A stretch of DNA of 64,000 nucleotides, from contig NC_021313.1 of NCBI RefSeq assembly GCF_000403645.1, forward strand, positions 2,933,014 through 2,997,013. The letters run 5' to 3'. Below the pieces are notes generated by a model that was given only the letters and a program-made list of their open reading frames with translations, did no database searches and was not told the DNA's origin. Numbering within the stretch: the stretch's first letter is position 1; every line of letters starts with the position of its first letter. A program made the translations under genes and the position numbers. The DNA comes from Salinarchaeum sp. Harcht-Bsk1. GTDB taxonomy: Archaea > Halobacteriota > Halobacteria > Halobacteriales > Salinarchaeaceae. Shown here piece by piece: positions 42,098 through 50,643 of this stretch.

Positions 42098-42787
42098 TTA
42101 CGGTTCGCGCAGCCGTTCGAGCACCGCGAGCGTCCCGTCGGCGTGCGCGTCGTCGAGGAGTTCGTCTGCAGCCGATCGTGCTGCGTCGTCGGCGTTCGCC
42201 ACGGCGAAACTCCGGTCGACCAGCTCGAACGTCTCCACGTCGTTCTCCGAGTCGCCGATCGCGACGAAGTCCTCCGGTTCGACGCCGATCGCAGCGGCGA
42301 CGATTTCGAGCCCCTTCCCCTTGTCCACGTCCGGCGATTTGACGTGGTAGGCGTACCCCGAGTCGACCACTTCCAGTCCGTGCTCGGCGGCGAGTTCGCG
42401 GAGCGGCGCTTCCGGCTGATCGATCTGCACGGCGACCTCGGTTTCTCGCCACCGGTTGAGCGGTTCGACGCCACCCCACCCGAGCGAGTGACCCGCGTCC
42501 TGATAGGCTTGCGCGACGGCCCGCGACGCCTCGCCGTCGCCGAGGATCTCCGTGACGCCGTCCGCGAAGGCCACGCCGCCGTTTTCCGCGACCACTCGGA
42601 TCGGAATATCGAGGTAGTGACACAGCGCGACCGGGTACGGGAACGCCTTGCCCGTCGCGAGGACGATCGGTTCGGGCCACTCGAGGAGCGGATCGAAGAG
42701 GCGTGGATCGAAGAGGCGTGGATCGATCCGATCGTGTTCGGGATCGGTCAGCGTTCCGTCGATGTCCAGCGCGAGCGGCGGCGTCAT
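42098..42787 (-). CDS. Phosphoglycolate phosphatase, archaeal HAD (SPP-like) type
   Basis: 229 residues. HAD motif I is LALDIDGTLTD, motif II lies in IVLATGKAF, and motif IV is AIGDSENDVETFE near residue 180, with cap region NGGVAF and VDKGKGLEI. This is the archaeal phosphoglycolate phosphatase/sucrose-phosphatase-like family. An in-frame 15-base duplication gives RLFDPRLFDP near residue 25. The start at 42787 directly precedes the conserved motif I. Confidence 0.88.
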   Translation of the reverse strand: MTPPLALDIDGTLTDPEHDRIDPRLFDPRLFDPLLEWPEPIVLATGKAFPYPVALCHYLDIPIRVVAENGGVAFADGVTEILGDGEASRAVAQAYQDAGHSLGWGGVEPLNRWRETEVAVQIDQPEAPLRELAAEHGLEVVDSGYAYHVKSPDVDKGKGLEIVAAAIGVEPEDFVAIGDSENDVETFELVDRSFAVANADDAARSAADELLDDAHADGTLAVLERLREP

Positions 42788-43095
42788 TCTGGTGTTGAAT
42801 CTTCGTCGGACGGTGAGAAGTGTGGCGGTCGAACTGAGGTCTTGCAACCGCGGTCCCAACCGCGACCGCGAACAGCTTGGAAGCCCCCTCCCGCTCGTCG
42901 CAACTACCTCGCTGCGCGCTTCGCTCCCTCCCTTCGGTCGGTCGCTGCAGTGCTTGCGTCGCTACTTGCGACGAGCGGTCGGCCCCTTCCATTCCCACCC
43001 GATAGTGACTAGTCGAAGCTCGTGAAACCCCGGTGGAACGGTTCACTTAGCGCTGGTCGGTGGATGGCGAAATCGCAAGAAACGGTGGTGCGGAT
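42788..43095. other. Intergenic spacer with inverted repeats
   Basis: 308 bases with no gene. It contains TCGTCGCAA and its inverse TTGCGACGA about 60 bases apart, flanking a stretch of TCGCTCCCTCCCTTCGGTCGGTC type that is common in haloarchaeal spacers and may fold as a structured 3' region. Confidence 0.45.
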
Positions 43096-44439
43096 TTAGA
43101 CCAGCGACGCGCCGTCGAACTCGCTCTGCTCGTAGTCGACCTCCATCAGGTCGAGAATGGTGGGTGCGACGTCGTAGAGGTTCGCGTCGACGATCTGGGC
43201 GTCGGGGTCGTCGACGAATAGGGTGGCGTCCTCGAAGTTGTGCATACCGTTGCGCGGGCCGTTCGTGAACACGTCCTTGCCGCCCTTGAAGCCGGACTTC
43301 AGGTCGAAGCCAGTGTTCGGGATGACGACCAGGTCGGGCGCGATCGCGTCGTGGGCGCCCTCGAAGACGTCTTCGCCCTCGACGACGCGCATGGCAACGG
43401 GGTTGCCATCCGGCCCTTCGAGCGATTCGAGGTCGTCTTTGAGTTCGGCGCGGACGGCCTCGTAGTCCTCCTGGGCGACGCTCCCGCGTGGCTCGCGGCC
43501 CTCGAGGTTGAGGTAGAAGCGGCCGGGGATGAGCGAGTACGCACGCGACTCGTCGGTGATATCGCCGAGGTTCTCGTGTTCGTCGTCCTCGAAGGAAAGC
43601 CAGCCCTCATCGCGGAGCCACTGGTTGCAGTTGACCTCCCAGTTCAGCTCCTGGAAGCCGTGGTCGCTGGCGATCACGAGGGTCACGTCGTCGCCAAGTT
43701 CGTTCCGGAGCTGGCCGAGGTAGGAGTCGAGCTGCCGATAGAACGTCATGAACTCCTCGGCGAACTCACCGTCCTCGACGTAGTCCTTGAACAGGAAGTG
43801 GTTGACCCGGTCGGTCGTCATGAAGACGCCGAAGAAGAGGTCCCAGTCGTCCTGCTGAATGTAGTGGTCGAACGCCTCGAAGCGGGCGTCGAGCGTCTCG
43901 TGCGCGTCCGCGACGAACTCCGTGCGGTCGTCCTGGTGGCCGAGTTTGGCGTTGACGTCGATCCTGTAGTCGATCGAGTCGAGGTAGGATCGAAGCTCCT
44001 CGGGGTGGGCAGCCTTGTCGACGCCGGGCGAGAGGAAGCCCGAGACCATCCGCTGGACGTTGCGCTGTGGCGGGAACGTGACGGGAACGTTGAGCACGGT
44101 TGCCTTCCGGTCGTCTTCGGTCACCCGATCCCATACTCGCGTGGCCTGGACGTCGTTGCCCATCGGGACGTAAGTGTCGTAGGAGTCGATCTCGCGGTCC
44201 TGGAACCCGTATACCCCGGTCTCACCCGGATTCTCCCCGGTCGTCAGCGCCGGCCAGCACGCGCTAGATTCGGGTGGTACGATACTCTCGATCGCACCAC
44301 CGGCGCCGTCCTCGGCGAGCGCGGTGAGGTTCGGGAACTCGCCGGGATTGTCGGCGACGAGACTCCAGGGAACGCCATCGATACCGATGAATGCGACTCG
44401 CGGCCTGTCGTCACCGCTGAGCCGGTCGAACAGCCCCAT
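43096..44439 (-). CDS. Type I phosphodiesterase / nucleotide pyrophosphatase (alkaline phosphatase superfamily)
   Basis: 447 residues. Metal site 1 begins with FIGIDGVPWSLV, and the nucleophile region is SSACWPALTTG (Ser or Thr nucleophile) near residues 57-67. The second metal cluster is VIASDHGFQELNW near residue 255, with a final His in GMHNFEDATLF. These enzymes hydrolyse phosphodiester or pyrophosphate bonds; the substrate is unclear. No signal peptide is seen, so it is probably cytoplasmic. Monocistronic. Confidence 0.88.
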   Translation of the reverse strand: MGLFDRLSGDDRPRVAFIGIDGVPWSLVADNPGEFPNLTALAEDGAGGAIESIVPPESSACWPALTTGENPGETGVYGFQDREIDSYDTYVPMGNDVQATRVWDRVTEDDRKATVLNVPVTFPPQRNVQRMVSGFLSPGVDKAAHPEELRSYLDSIDYRIDVNAKLGHQDDRTEFVADAHETLDARFEAFDHYIQQDDWDLFFGVFMTTDRVNHFLFKDYVEDGEFAEEFMTFYRQLDSYLGQLRNELGDDVTLVIASDHGFQELNWEVNCNQWLRDEGWLSFEDDEHENLGDITDESRAYSLIPGRFYLNLEGREPRGSVAQEDYEAVRAELKDDLESLEGPDGNPVAMRVVEGEDVFEGAHDAIAPDLVVIPNTGFDLKSGFKGGKDVFTNGPRNGMHNFEDATLFVDDPDAQIVDANLYDVAPTILDLMEVDYEQSEFDGASLV

Positions 44440-44595
44440 GTGCGCGGGTAGTCCGAGCGGGTACTAAACGCTTGGTTTCGCCGTTTCGGCTGTGCATCGT
44501 CATCGACGTCGGCCGGTCTTGCCGTGGACTGACGGAGCAGCCGCTATCGGCGAGCTGGTAGCGTGGAGGAAGACGGTGAGAGGTGCTACGCTTCG

Positions 44596-44715
44596 CTACT
44601 CGTCGTCCATCGGCGACCCACACTCCGGGCAGTTCTCCTCCTGCTCGGCGTTCGTGGGCACGACCGTCGGGTGGGCCATGCCGGGCGTATCGCGGGAAGG
44701 TTCCTTGGCGGCCAT
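44596..44715 (-). CDS. Very small zinc-ribbon-like protein (39 aa)
   Basis: 39 residues: MAAKEPSRDTPGMAHPTVV followed by PTNAEQEENCPECGSPMDDE. The C-terminal CPEC is a half zinc ribbon. A TATA-like AATTATTT on the minus strand (about 44744-44751) sits ~30 bases upstream, consistent with a leaderless transcript. The divergent gene is the CGCGG-type peptide. Too short for most gene callers. Confidence 0.6.
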   Translation of the reverse strand: MAAKEPSRDTPGMAHPTVVPTNAEQEENCPECGSPMDDE

Positions 44716-44883
44716 CGAGCGTAGCTACGGTCCAGGCCCCCAAATAATTACCCATAATCATAAAACATGGCCCGAGCGGCCCGGATTACTGGTGGGTATC
44801 TCGGTCCCGATCTCCGGTGTCGAGAGCCTGACCGAACGGATTCGGGACGGGGCACTTCCGGACTCCTGGCCTACGGTCGCACG

Positions 44884-45186
44884 ATGTCGAACGCCATGCA
44901 GGACCCCGTCACCGACGAGCGACACGACAATTCGTGGTCGGCGAACCTCGAGAAACCGGAACACGCCGACGATCCGGACGTGGTGGTGGCCGGTGCGAAA
45001 CGAGCCGTCGAGTACACCCTGCCCGGGAATCACGTGAATCTCGTGACCCACGGTGACCACGGTCACCCCGAGGAGTATCTCTACGACGTCCTCAGGGATA
45101 CGTTCGGGCAGCAGATCGCGGTCGACTACGTCGAGCAGTGCGGCTGTGGTGGCCACGTCTCTCGCGTGCACGTCCTGGGTGGCTAA
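44884..45186 (+). CDS. CGCGG-family candidate radical-SAM-modified peptide (RiPP precursor)
   Basis: 100 residues. After MSNAMQDPVTDERHDNSWSANLEKPEHADD comes a conserved-looking middle (GNHVNLVTHGDHGHPEEYLYDVL) and the C-terminal CGCGGHVSRV. As I recall, this is the haloarchaeal CGCGG family, predicted to be modified by a partner radical SAM enzyme. The partner is not within ~15 kb here; the only radical SAM protein in the window is CofH. The start ATG at 44884 begins the family N-terminus. Modification and function are predictions. Confidence 0.78.
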   Translation: MSNAMQDPVTDERHDNSWSANLEKPEHADDPDVVVAGAKRAVEYTLPGNHVNLVTHGDHGHPEEYLYDVLRDTFGQQIAVDYVEQCGCGGHVSRVHVLGG

Positions 45187-45252
45187 TCCAGAAACGCCTT
45201 TCCTTCAGCATAGGCACCGGCTATCGCTCCGCGCTAGTTTCCGATGGTCGAC

Positions 45253-46254
45253 TCAGACGAGCACTCGCTCGAGCTCGACGGCGAGTCCCTCGTCCGCGTC
45301 GGGGTCACCGACGAGCCGGCCGAGGCAGACCACCGCGTCGTCGGGCGTGTAGCAGCCGACGAGCGGTGCCTCCGTCTTCGCGTCGCCGGCCTCGAGTTCG
45401 GCTCCCTGATTCCCACCGTTGGGTCCTCCAAGCACGCCAGGAGCGTACACGGGAGCGCCTTCTGCGACCTGCTCGGCGGCACTCGGCGCGATCGTCACAC
45501 TCGGGAGATTCTCGAGGGCACGTTCGGCGGGATCGACGACGTCGCGGAGTTCGATCGGGGCCGGATCTCGATCCTCCGACCCGTCGCTCGCGTCGGCTGT
45601 CTCCCGGGCGTAGGCCAGCGCATCGACGAGTTCCGCCATCGATACGAGATCCGAGTCGTCGAACGGCGTCGTTCCCGTCCGTCGCAGGTGCCCCATGTGG
45701 GCTCCGGTCCCGAGGGCGAGTCCGAGGTCGTGGCAAAGCTTCCTGACGTACGTCCCGCCTTCACAGCGAATGCGGAGGAGCGCCTGCCGATCCCTGACCT
45801 CCAGCACGTCCAGCTCGTAAATCTCGCGGACGCGAATCTGTCGCTTCACGGCGCTCTTCCGCGGGGGTTTCTGGTAGATCGGCCCCTCGAACTCCGAGAC
45901 CACTGCCTCCAGATCAGTCGGTGGATCGGCGTGGAGTTCCAGCACGGCGACGTACTCCTTGGCTCCCCGATGGAGTACCTGCGCGAGCCTCGTCGCGTCG
46001 CCCAGCAACGTCGGGAGACAGCCGGTGACCTTCGGATCGAGCGTGCCACCGTGGGCGGCGCCGTCGATTCCGGTGATCGGATCCGGATCGTCGGGACGGC
46101 TTCCCGTCAGTTCCCCACTTCCGAGGGCGTCGTTGACGGCGTCGCGAACCCAGCCGGCGACCTCGTGTGCCGACGGGCCGGGTTGCTTGTCGAGGTTGAC
46201 GACCCCGAAGGAGAGGAGTTCGGCGTCGCTGCGTTCCTCCGGGGGTCCACGCAT
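45253..46254 (-). CDS. cbf5: tRNA/rRNA pseudouridine synthase Cbf5 (H/ACA RNP catalytic subunit)
   Basis: 333 residues. FGVVNLDKQPGPSAHEVAGWV and GGTLDPKVTGCLPTLLGDAT (catalytic Asp in GTLDP) define the TruB/Cbf5 domain. YQKPPRKSAVKRQIRVREIYELDVLE and GGTYVRKLCHDLGLALG continue it, and a PUA domain follows near residue 245-325. It works with Nop10, Gar1 and L7Ae and guide RNAs to make pseudouridine. It is two bases behind cmk, the usual haloarchaeal pair. Confidence 0.95.
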   Translation of the reverse strand: MRGPPEERSDAELLSFGVVNLDKQPGPSAHEVAGWVRDAVNDALGSGELTGSRPDDPDPITGIDGAAHGGTLDPKVTGCLPTLLGDATRLAQVLHRGAKEYVAVLELHADPPTDLEAVVSEFEGPIYQKPPRKSAVKRQIRVREIYELDVLEVRDRQALLRIRCEGGTYVRKLCHDLGLALGTGAHMGHLRRTGTTPFDDSDLVSMAELVDALAYARETADASDGSEDRDPAPIELRDVVDPAERALENLPSVTIAPSAAEQVAEGAPVYAPGVLGGPNGGNQGAELEAGDAKTEAPLVGCYTPDDAVVCLGRLVGDPDADEGLAVELERVLV

Positions 46255-46256
46255 CG

Positions 46257-46826
46257 TTACAGTTCGAAGCCGACGGGGGCTTTGCCCTCGTCGACGGCGG
46301 GGTCGTGGCGTTCGATCGCGCTGGCAAGCAACTCGGGGACGTCGTCCTCGCCCCAGCGGGCGGTGTTCAGGGCGACGTCGTAGATCGAGAGGTCCTCGAT
46401 GTCGATGTCGTAGTACTCCAGATAGCGCTGGGCCTCGCTGGCTTCGCGCTCGACGGTCTCCTCGCGGGCCTGCTCGACGGACTTGTCCTCCCGCTCGGCG
46501 ATGCGCTCGGCGCGGACGGCGACCGGCGCGTCGAGCCAGATCCGGAAGTCGGCGTGGTCGCCGGAGAGCCAGCCGGCGAGTCGGGATTCGAGGACGAGGT
46601 CTTCGGCGTCCGTCGCGATCTCGTGGAGGCGGCGATCGAGGTCCCGGTCGATCGCGGGATCGGTCTCCGCACGCTCGTTGAGTTCGGCGAGCGAGATGCC
46701 CTTCTCCTCGGCGAGGCCCCGGAAGATGTCACCGCCGCTGGTGTGCTCGAGCCCGAACTGCTCGGCGAGCGCCGCGGCGGTGGTACTCTTGCCGCTTCCG
46801 GGTGGTCCGGAGACGGTAATGAACAT
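46257..46826 (-). CDS. cmk: Cytidylate kinase
   Basis: 189 residues beginning MFITVSGPPGSGKSTTAAALAEQFGLEHTSGGDIFR, with the P-loop GPPGSGKST at residues 7-15 and the LID/Arg region VEREASEAQRYLEYYDIDIEDLSIYDV. This is the archaeal type-2 cytidylate kinase that makes CDP and dCDP from CMP and dCMP. The start at 46826 gives the P-loop close to the N-terminus; upstream codons are non-homologous. Confidence 0.93.
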   Translation of the reverse strand: MFITVSGPPGSGKSTTAAALAEQFGLEHTSGGDIFRGLAEEKGISLAELNERAETDPAIDRDLDRRLHEIATDAEDLVLESRLAGWLSGDHADFRIWLDAPVAVRAERIAEREDKSVEQAREETVEREASEAQRYLEYYDIDIEDLSIYDVALNTARWGEDDVPELLASAIERHDPAVDEGKAPVGFEL

Positions 46827-46934
46827 ACGACGACTGTGCCGGCGGCGCTCAAAGGCGTTGTGAATGTCGCCGGTTGCAGTCGGGAACTGCGGGTCAGATC
46901 TTCGGGCACGAACCGCACCGCTCACGGCACGCCG

Positions 46935-47279
46935 TCAGTCGGTGGTCGGCCGCCATCCCGAGGCCGTCGCAATCCCGAGCAAGCAGAGGTACGCACAGAG
47001 CGCGCCGGTGGCGAAGGAAATCGCTCGGTCGGGAACGAGCATCGCCCCGGCTCCGATCGCGGCACCTGCACTGGCGACGGATGCGGCAACGACCCAGCGC
47101 CGGTCTGCCGCCGCTCGCACTGCCGCTGCTCGGCGGTAGGCAAGCACCTCTGCGAGGACCGTCGCCCCGACGCCGCCGAGAAACCATGCGCCTCGCGGCG
47201 CGGCGGCCCCTAGCCAGCCGAACAGCAGTGTGATACACAGGAGGGTCCCCGCTAGCACAGCGTCGCGTTCGCGTGTCAC
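46935..47279 (-). CDS. Small membrane protein, unknown (114 aa)
   Basis: 114 residues from a GTG, with three to four helices (AVLAGTLLCITLLFGWLG, AWFLGGVGATVLAEVLAY, WVVAASVASAGAAIGAGAML, ISFATGALCAYLCLLGIA). It starts one base after the homoserine kinase stop, on the same strand, and so is probably co-transcribed. No family recognised. Confidence 0.6.
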   Translation of the reverse strand: MTRERDAVLAGTLLCITLLFGWLGAAAPRGAWFLGGVGATVLAEVLAYRRAAAVRAAADRRWVVAASVASAGAAIGAGAMLVPDRAISFATGALCAYLCLLGIATASGWRPTTD

Positions 47280-47280
47280 G

Positions 47281-48162
47281 TCAGTGAATCGTCGCGCCCA
47301 GGCCGACCGCGGTCTGGTAGGCGCGACACTCGACGCCGCGTTGGTCGAAAGCCTCGACCATCGCGCTGGCGATCGCTCGGCGACGGCCGGGATAACACGC
47401 GGCGATCACTCCCGGACCGGCGCCGCTGACCGTGACTCCCGTCGCGCCCGCTTCGAGTGCGGCGTCGCGAACGTCGTCGTACCCGTCGATCAGCTTCGCG
47501 CGTGCCGGCGTGACGACCTCGTCGTGCATCCCGGCACCGACGAGTTCCGGATCGTCGCGAGCCATCCCGAGGGTCAAGGTCGCTGCGCGGCCGACCGTGT
47601 CGACGAGTTCCTCGAGGGACGCGGTATCAGGGAGTACGCCGCGCGCGTCGCGCGTGGACACGACGACCTCCGGGAGACAGACGACGAGGGGGATCCCTGC
47701 GTCGACGGCAGTGACGCCGACGTCGCCACCAGCGGCGACCGTGAACCCACCCATGAGCGCCGGCGCGACGTTGTCCTCGTGGGCTTCACCGGAGACGAGT
47801 TCCTCGCCCTCGGCCGCGATGGGCACGAGTTCGCTCCGGGAGTAGCCGCGATCGTAGAGTTCGTTGAGCGCGAGGGCCGCTCCGGCAGCACTCGCCGCGG
47901 AGGAGCCGAGGCCGGAGGCGGGGCGGACGCCTTTGTCGATCCGGATGTGGGCTGGTGCGTCGAGGGCCTTCGCGACGGCGCCGACCGTGTTGCCTTCCGG
48001 ATCCTCGGGGATGAATCGGCTCCCGACTCCGGTCACCTCGATGGAGGTCTCGTCGGCTTTCTCGACCTGCACGACGTCCGCGGGACGCCCGAGCGCGACG
48101 CCGAAGACGTCGAAGCCGCTACCCAGGTTCGCACTGGTAGCTGGCGCCCGGACGGTAATCAT
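47281..48162 (-). CDS. thrB: Homoserine kinase
   Basis: 293 residues, GHMP kinase family. MITVRAPATSANLGSGFDVFGVALG is the family N-terminus, the ATP-binding motif is RPASGLGSSAASAAGAALAL near residues 80-99, and the C-terminal motif is GVTVSGAGPGVIAACYPG. It phosphorylates L-homoserine toward threonine. The start at 48162 is set by the conserved N-terminus. Confidence 0.94.
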   Translation of the reverse strand: MITVRAPATSANLGSGFDVFGVALGRPADVVQVEKADETSIEVTGVGSRFIPEDPEGNTVGAVAKALDAPAHIRIDKGVRPASGLGSSAASAAGAALALNELYDRGYSRSELVPIAAEGEELVSGEAHEDNVAPALMGGFTVAAGGDVGVTAVDAGIPLVVCLPEVVVSTRDARGVLPDTASLEELVDTVGRAATLTLGMARDDPELVGAGMHDEVVTPARAKLIDGYDDVRDAALEAGATGVTVSGAGPGVIAACYPGRRRAIASAMVEAFDQRGVECRAYQTAVGLGATIH

Positions 48163-48393
48163 ACGCAGGCGATAGCCCGACGCACTCAAAAAGCCGTTGG
48201 TACGATCCCCCACGCCGGCCTTCGATCCGAATGCTTACTCGCCAGTGGGACACGAATCGGGAACTCGAACTGGCCCTCACCGTTCCACATTATGGCCCGC
48301 GTCCGTCTATTCTCGCACCCGCTTCCCGCAATTGAGACACGGCTCTGCTTCTCACCTCCGCCTTCTCGCTTCGATCGTCACGAATGTCCGCAC

Positions 48394-48978
48394 CTACTCG
48401 CCAGCTTCGACACCTGGAGCGTCACCGGGCGACACGTCCGCGGGCTGGTCTTGCCCACCGACCACGAGGTCGCCGTTCTCGGTTTCGACGTACGCATCGT
48501 CCGCGAAGCCACCCTCCGCGTGGGGATGATCAGGGTCCTCCAGATTCTCTGGCGTGGCGGGTGCATCTGGCAGTCCGCCCGGCGGCGCGAACGTTCCGAG
48601 GGGATCGTCGATCGTGATCTCGTACTGCTCGAAGAACGCCTCGTACCGCTCGTAGTGGGGTACCAGTTCCTCGATCGGGATCTCCATCATCTCCGTCCAG
48701 CCGTGGTTGTAGAAGTCGAAGTTCGCCTGCACGTGCGTGATCTCTCGGGCCTCGGCCTCCGGGAACCCGGCGTCGAGTGCGGCGAGGTACGTGTCCGTCG
48801 TCGCGTCGAAGAGTTCGTCCAGGTGCTCGCGGCGCTCCGCACGGCGATCGGGGTCTGCTTTGTCGAGGAAGATTCCCGTGTGCATGTCGACGAGTTTTCC
48901 ACGGGTGTAGCCGCCGACGATGGGTGCCGTGAGTGCGGCCTTGAAGGCCCAGTGGCGAGCGTTCTGACGGAGTTTCAT
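48394..48978 (-). CDS. DUF6149-family protein
   Basis: 194 residues. MKLRQNARHWAFKAALTAPIVGGYTRGKLVDMHTGIFLDKADPDRR... and ITHVQANFDFYNHGWTEMMEIP are features I associate with the haloarchaeal DUF6149 family. The last ~50 residues are an acidic Pro-rich tail. Mostly helical and soluble. Function unknown; single-gene transcript. Confidence 0.75.
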   Translation of the reverse strand: MKLRQNARHWAFKAALTAPIVGGYTRGKLVDMHTGIFLDKADPDRRAERREHLDELFDATTDTYLAALDAGFPEAEAREITHVQANFDFYNHGWTEMMEIPIEELVPHYERYEAFFEQYEITIDDPLGTFAPPGGLPDAPATPENLEDPDHPHAEGGFADDAYVETENGDLVVGGQDQPADVSPGDAPGVEAGE

Positions 48979-49313
48979 GCGCGATCGTGCGGGCCGGACG
49001 ACCTTGAAGGCCGCGTCACCGGTCGATGTGCGGGGAGCGAAGGCAGGGGATCGCCGCGATGGAACGCCGGTAGATCACCGCGAAAGAACAGCTTTCCCTA
49101 GCCTCGGGTGACGTCGTCCGAGAGTACGAAGAGCGTACCGCCGGTCGTGTGGGTTGGTACCACTCGATCCTCCAATTCACGGACGTTCGTACGCAATTTG
49201 CCGGTATTGACGCGCCAGTATTGGACGAGTGTACACTACCGTTTCACCAGCCGGCGGCGCTGTATTCGCGCGGATAGCAATTCACTTCAAGGCCGACGAC
49301 TAACGCCACCGAC
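48979..49313. other. Intergenic region before the FAD oxidoreductase
   Basis: 335 bases. It contains a possible gene remnant on the minus strand (49098-49235) and, near 49270-49300, the upstream region of the oxidoreductase gene. Otherwise no gene. Confidence 0.45.
49098..49235 (-). pseudogene. Possible C-terminal gene fragment
   Basis: A 45-codon open stretch with coherent haloarchaeal protein character (LVQYWRVNTGKLRTNVREL, then EDRVVPTHTTGGTLFVLSDD) ends in TAG. It is preceded at once by an in-frame TAG and has no ATG. Most likely the relic of a truncated gene; family not recognised. Confidence 0.35.
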
Positions 49314-50555
49314 ATGGCTGCTTCGTACGTGATCATCGGTGACGGGATCGCGGGGAGCTCCGCCGCGGAGACGCTCCGCGAGGAGGCACCCGGCGCGGAC
49401 ATCACGGTCCTCACCGATGAGGGGGAGGCCCTCTACAATCGGATTCTCATCAAGGAACACGCCAAGGGGAAACTTCCCGAGGCGCCCATCTCCATTCACG
49501 ATCCTGGCTGGTACGAGGAGCGGGACATCGATCTCTGGCTCGACACCCACGTAACGCGCGTCGATCCCGACGCGCACGAAGTCCACACCCACGAGGGCGA
49601 CGTGCTGGAGTACGACAAGCTGCTCGTCGCGACGGGCGGGACGCCGAACCAGCTCCCCGTCGACAACGCGGGGGCCGACGGCATCCACCACTTCTGGACG
49701 TTCCAGGACGCCCGGAAGATCCGCGAACACGCCGAGCAGGCCGACACCGGCGTCGTCGTCGGTGCGGGGCTGCTCGGGATCGACTTCGCCGCCGTCTGTG
49801 GCGCCCAGGACGTCGACGCCCACTACCTCATGCGCGGCGAGTGCTGGTGGCGCTACGCCCTCAGCCAGGAGGGTGCCGAGATCATCCACGAGGGCCTGCG
49901 CGAACTCGGCGTCGAGCCAGTGTTCGACTCCGGTGTCGATCACTTCGAGGTCGACGACGAGGGCCACGTCGAGGCCGCCGTCGACCCCAACGGCGACCGC
50001 TACGAGGCGGAGTTCGCCGGGGTGGCGATCGGCCTCGACTTCAATCTCGAGTTCATGCACGGTACCGGCCTCGAACGCGACGACGGCGTCGTCGTCGACG
50101 AGTACATGCAGACCAACCTCGACGATGTCTACGCAGCGGGCGACCTCACGCGTTTCTACGACACCATCACGAACTCCTACGAACAGAACGGGTCCTGGGG
50201 GTCCGCGAAGGAGCAGGGAGCGACCGCCGGCAAGAACATGGCTGCCGACGACGAGGTCGATGAGTTCCGCTGGGTCTCCTCTTACTCGATCACCCACTTC
50301 GACTTCCCCTTCCTCTCCTTCGGCCACCCCACCCGCGGCGAGGAGTACCTCGAGCAGTCCTACGGCGAGGGCGAGTGGCGACGACTCGCGATCCGCGACG
50401 GCCAGATCGTCGGCGGCGTCCTGATCGGCGACCTCGCCCCGCAGTCGGCGTACAAGACCCTCGCTCGCGAGGAACGCGACGTGCGGGGCCACGAGGAGGC
50501 GCTGCTCGAAGAGACGGTCGATCCCGACGCGATCGCGCCCGCTCAGCAGCAGTAA
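49314..50555 (+). CDS. FAD-dependent pyridine nucleotide-disulfide-type oxidoreductase
   Basis: 413 residues. The FAD dinucleotide fold begins YVIIGDGIAGSSAAETLREE, the second (NAD) fold contains GVVVGAGLLGIDFAAVCGAQ near residues 144-163, and VYAAGDLTRF near 273 is the C-terminal FAD motif. No redox Cys pair is seen, so it is more like nitrite reductase NirB N-terminal or rubredoxin reductase types. Substrate unknown. Confidence 0.88.
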   Translation: MAASYVIIGDGIAGSSAAETLREEAPGADITVLTDEGEALYNRILIKEHAKGKLPEAPISIHDPGWYEERDIDLWLDTHVTRVDPDAHEVHTHEGDVLEYDKLLVATGGTPNQLPVDNAGADGIHHFWTFQDARKIREHAEQADTGVVVGAGLLGIDFAAVCGAQDVDAHYLMRGECWWRYALSQEGAEIIHEGLRELGVEPVFDSGVDHFEVDDEGHVEAAVDPNGDRYEAEFAGVAIGLDFNLEFMHGTGLERDDGVVVDEYMQTNLDDVYAAGDLTRFYDTITNSYEQNGSWGSAKEQGATAGKNMAADDEVDEFRWVSSYSITHFDFPFLSFGHPTRGEEYLEQSYGEGEWRRLAIRDGQIVGGVLIGDLAPQSAYKTLAREERDVRGHEEALLEETVDPDAIAPAQQQ

Positions 50556-50643
50556 CGACGACGGCAGTTCGCGAGCGCTGTGTCAGCCGTTCGATTTCTC
50601 GAATCCAGAAGAGACTTTATCGTTCGATCGGTCGGGTGGAATC

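Noticed and set aside
47230-49101. 623-codon plus-strand open frame over thrB and the DUF6149 gene
   Set aside because: Antisense shadow; the minus-strand genes have clear family signatures.
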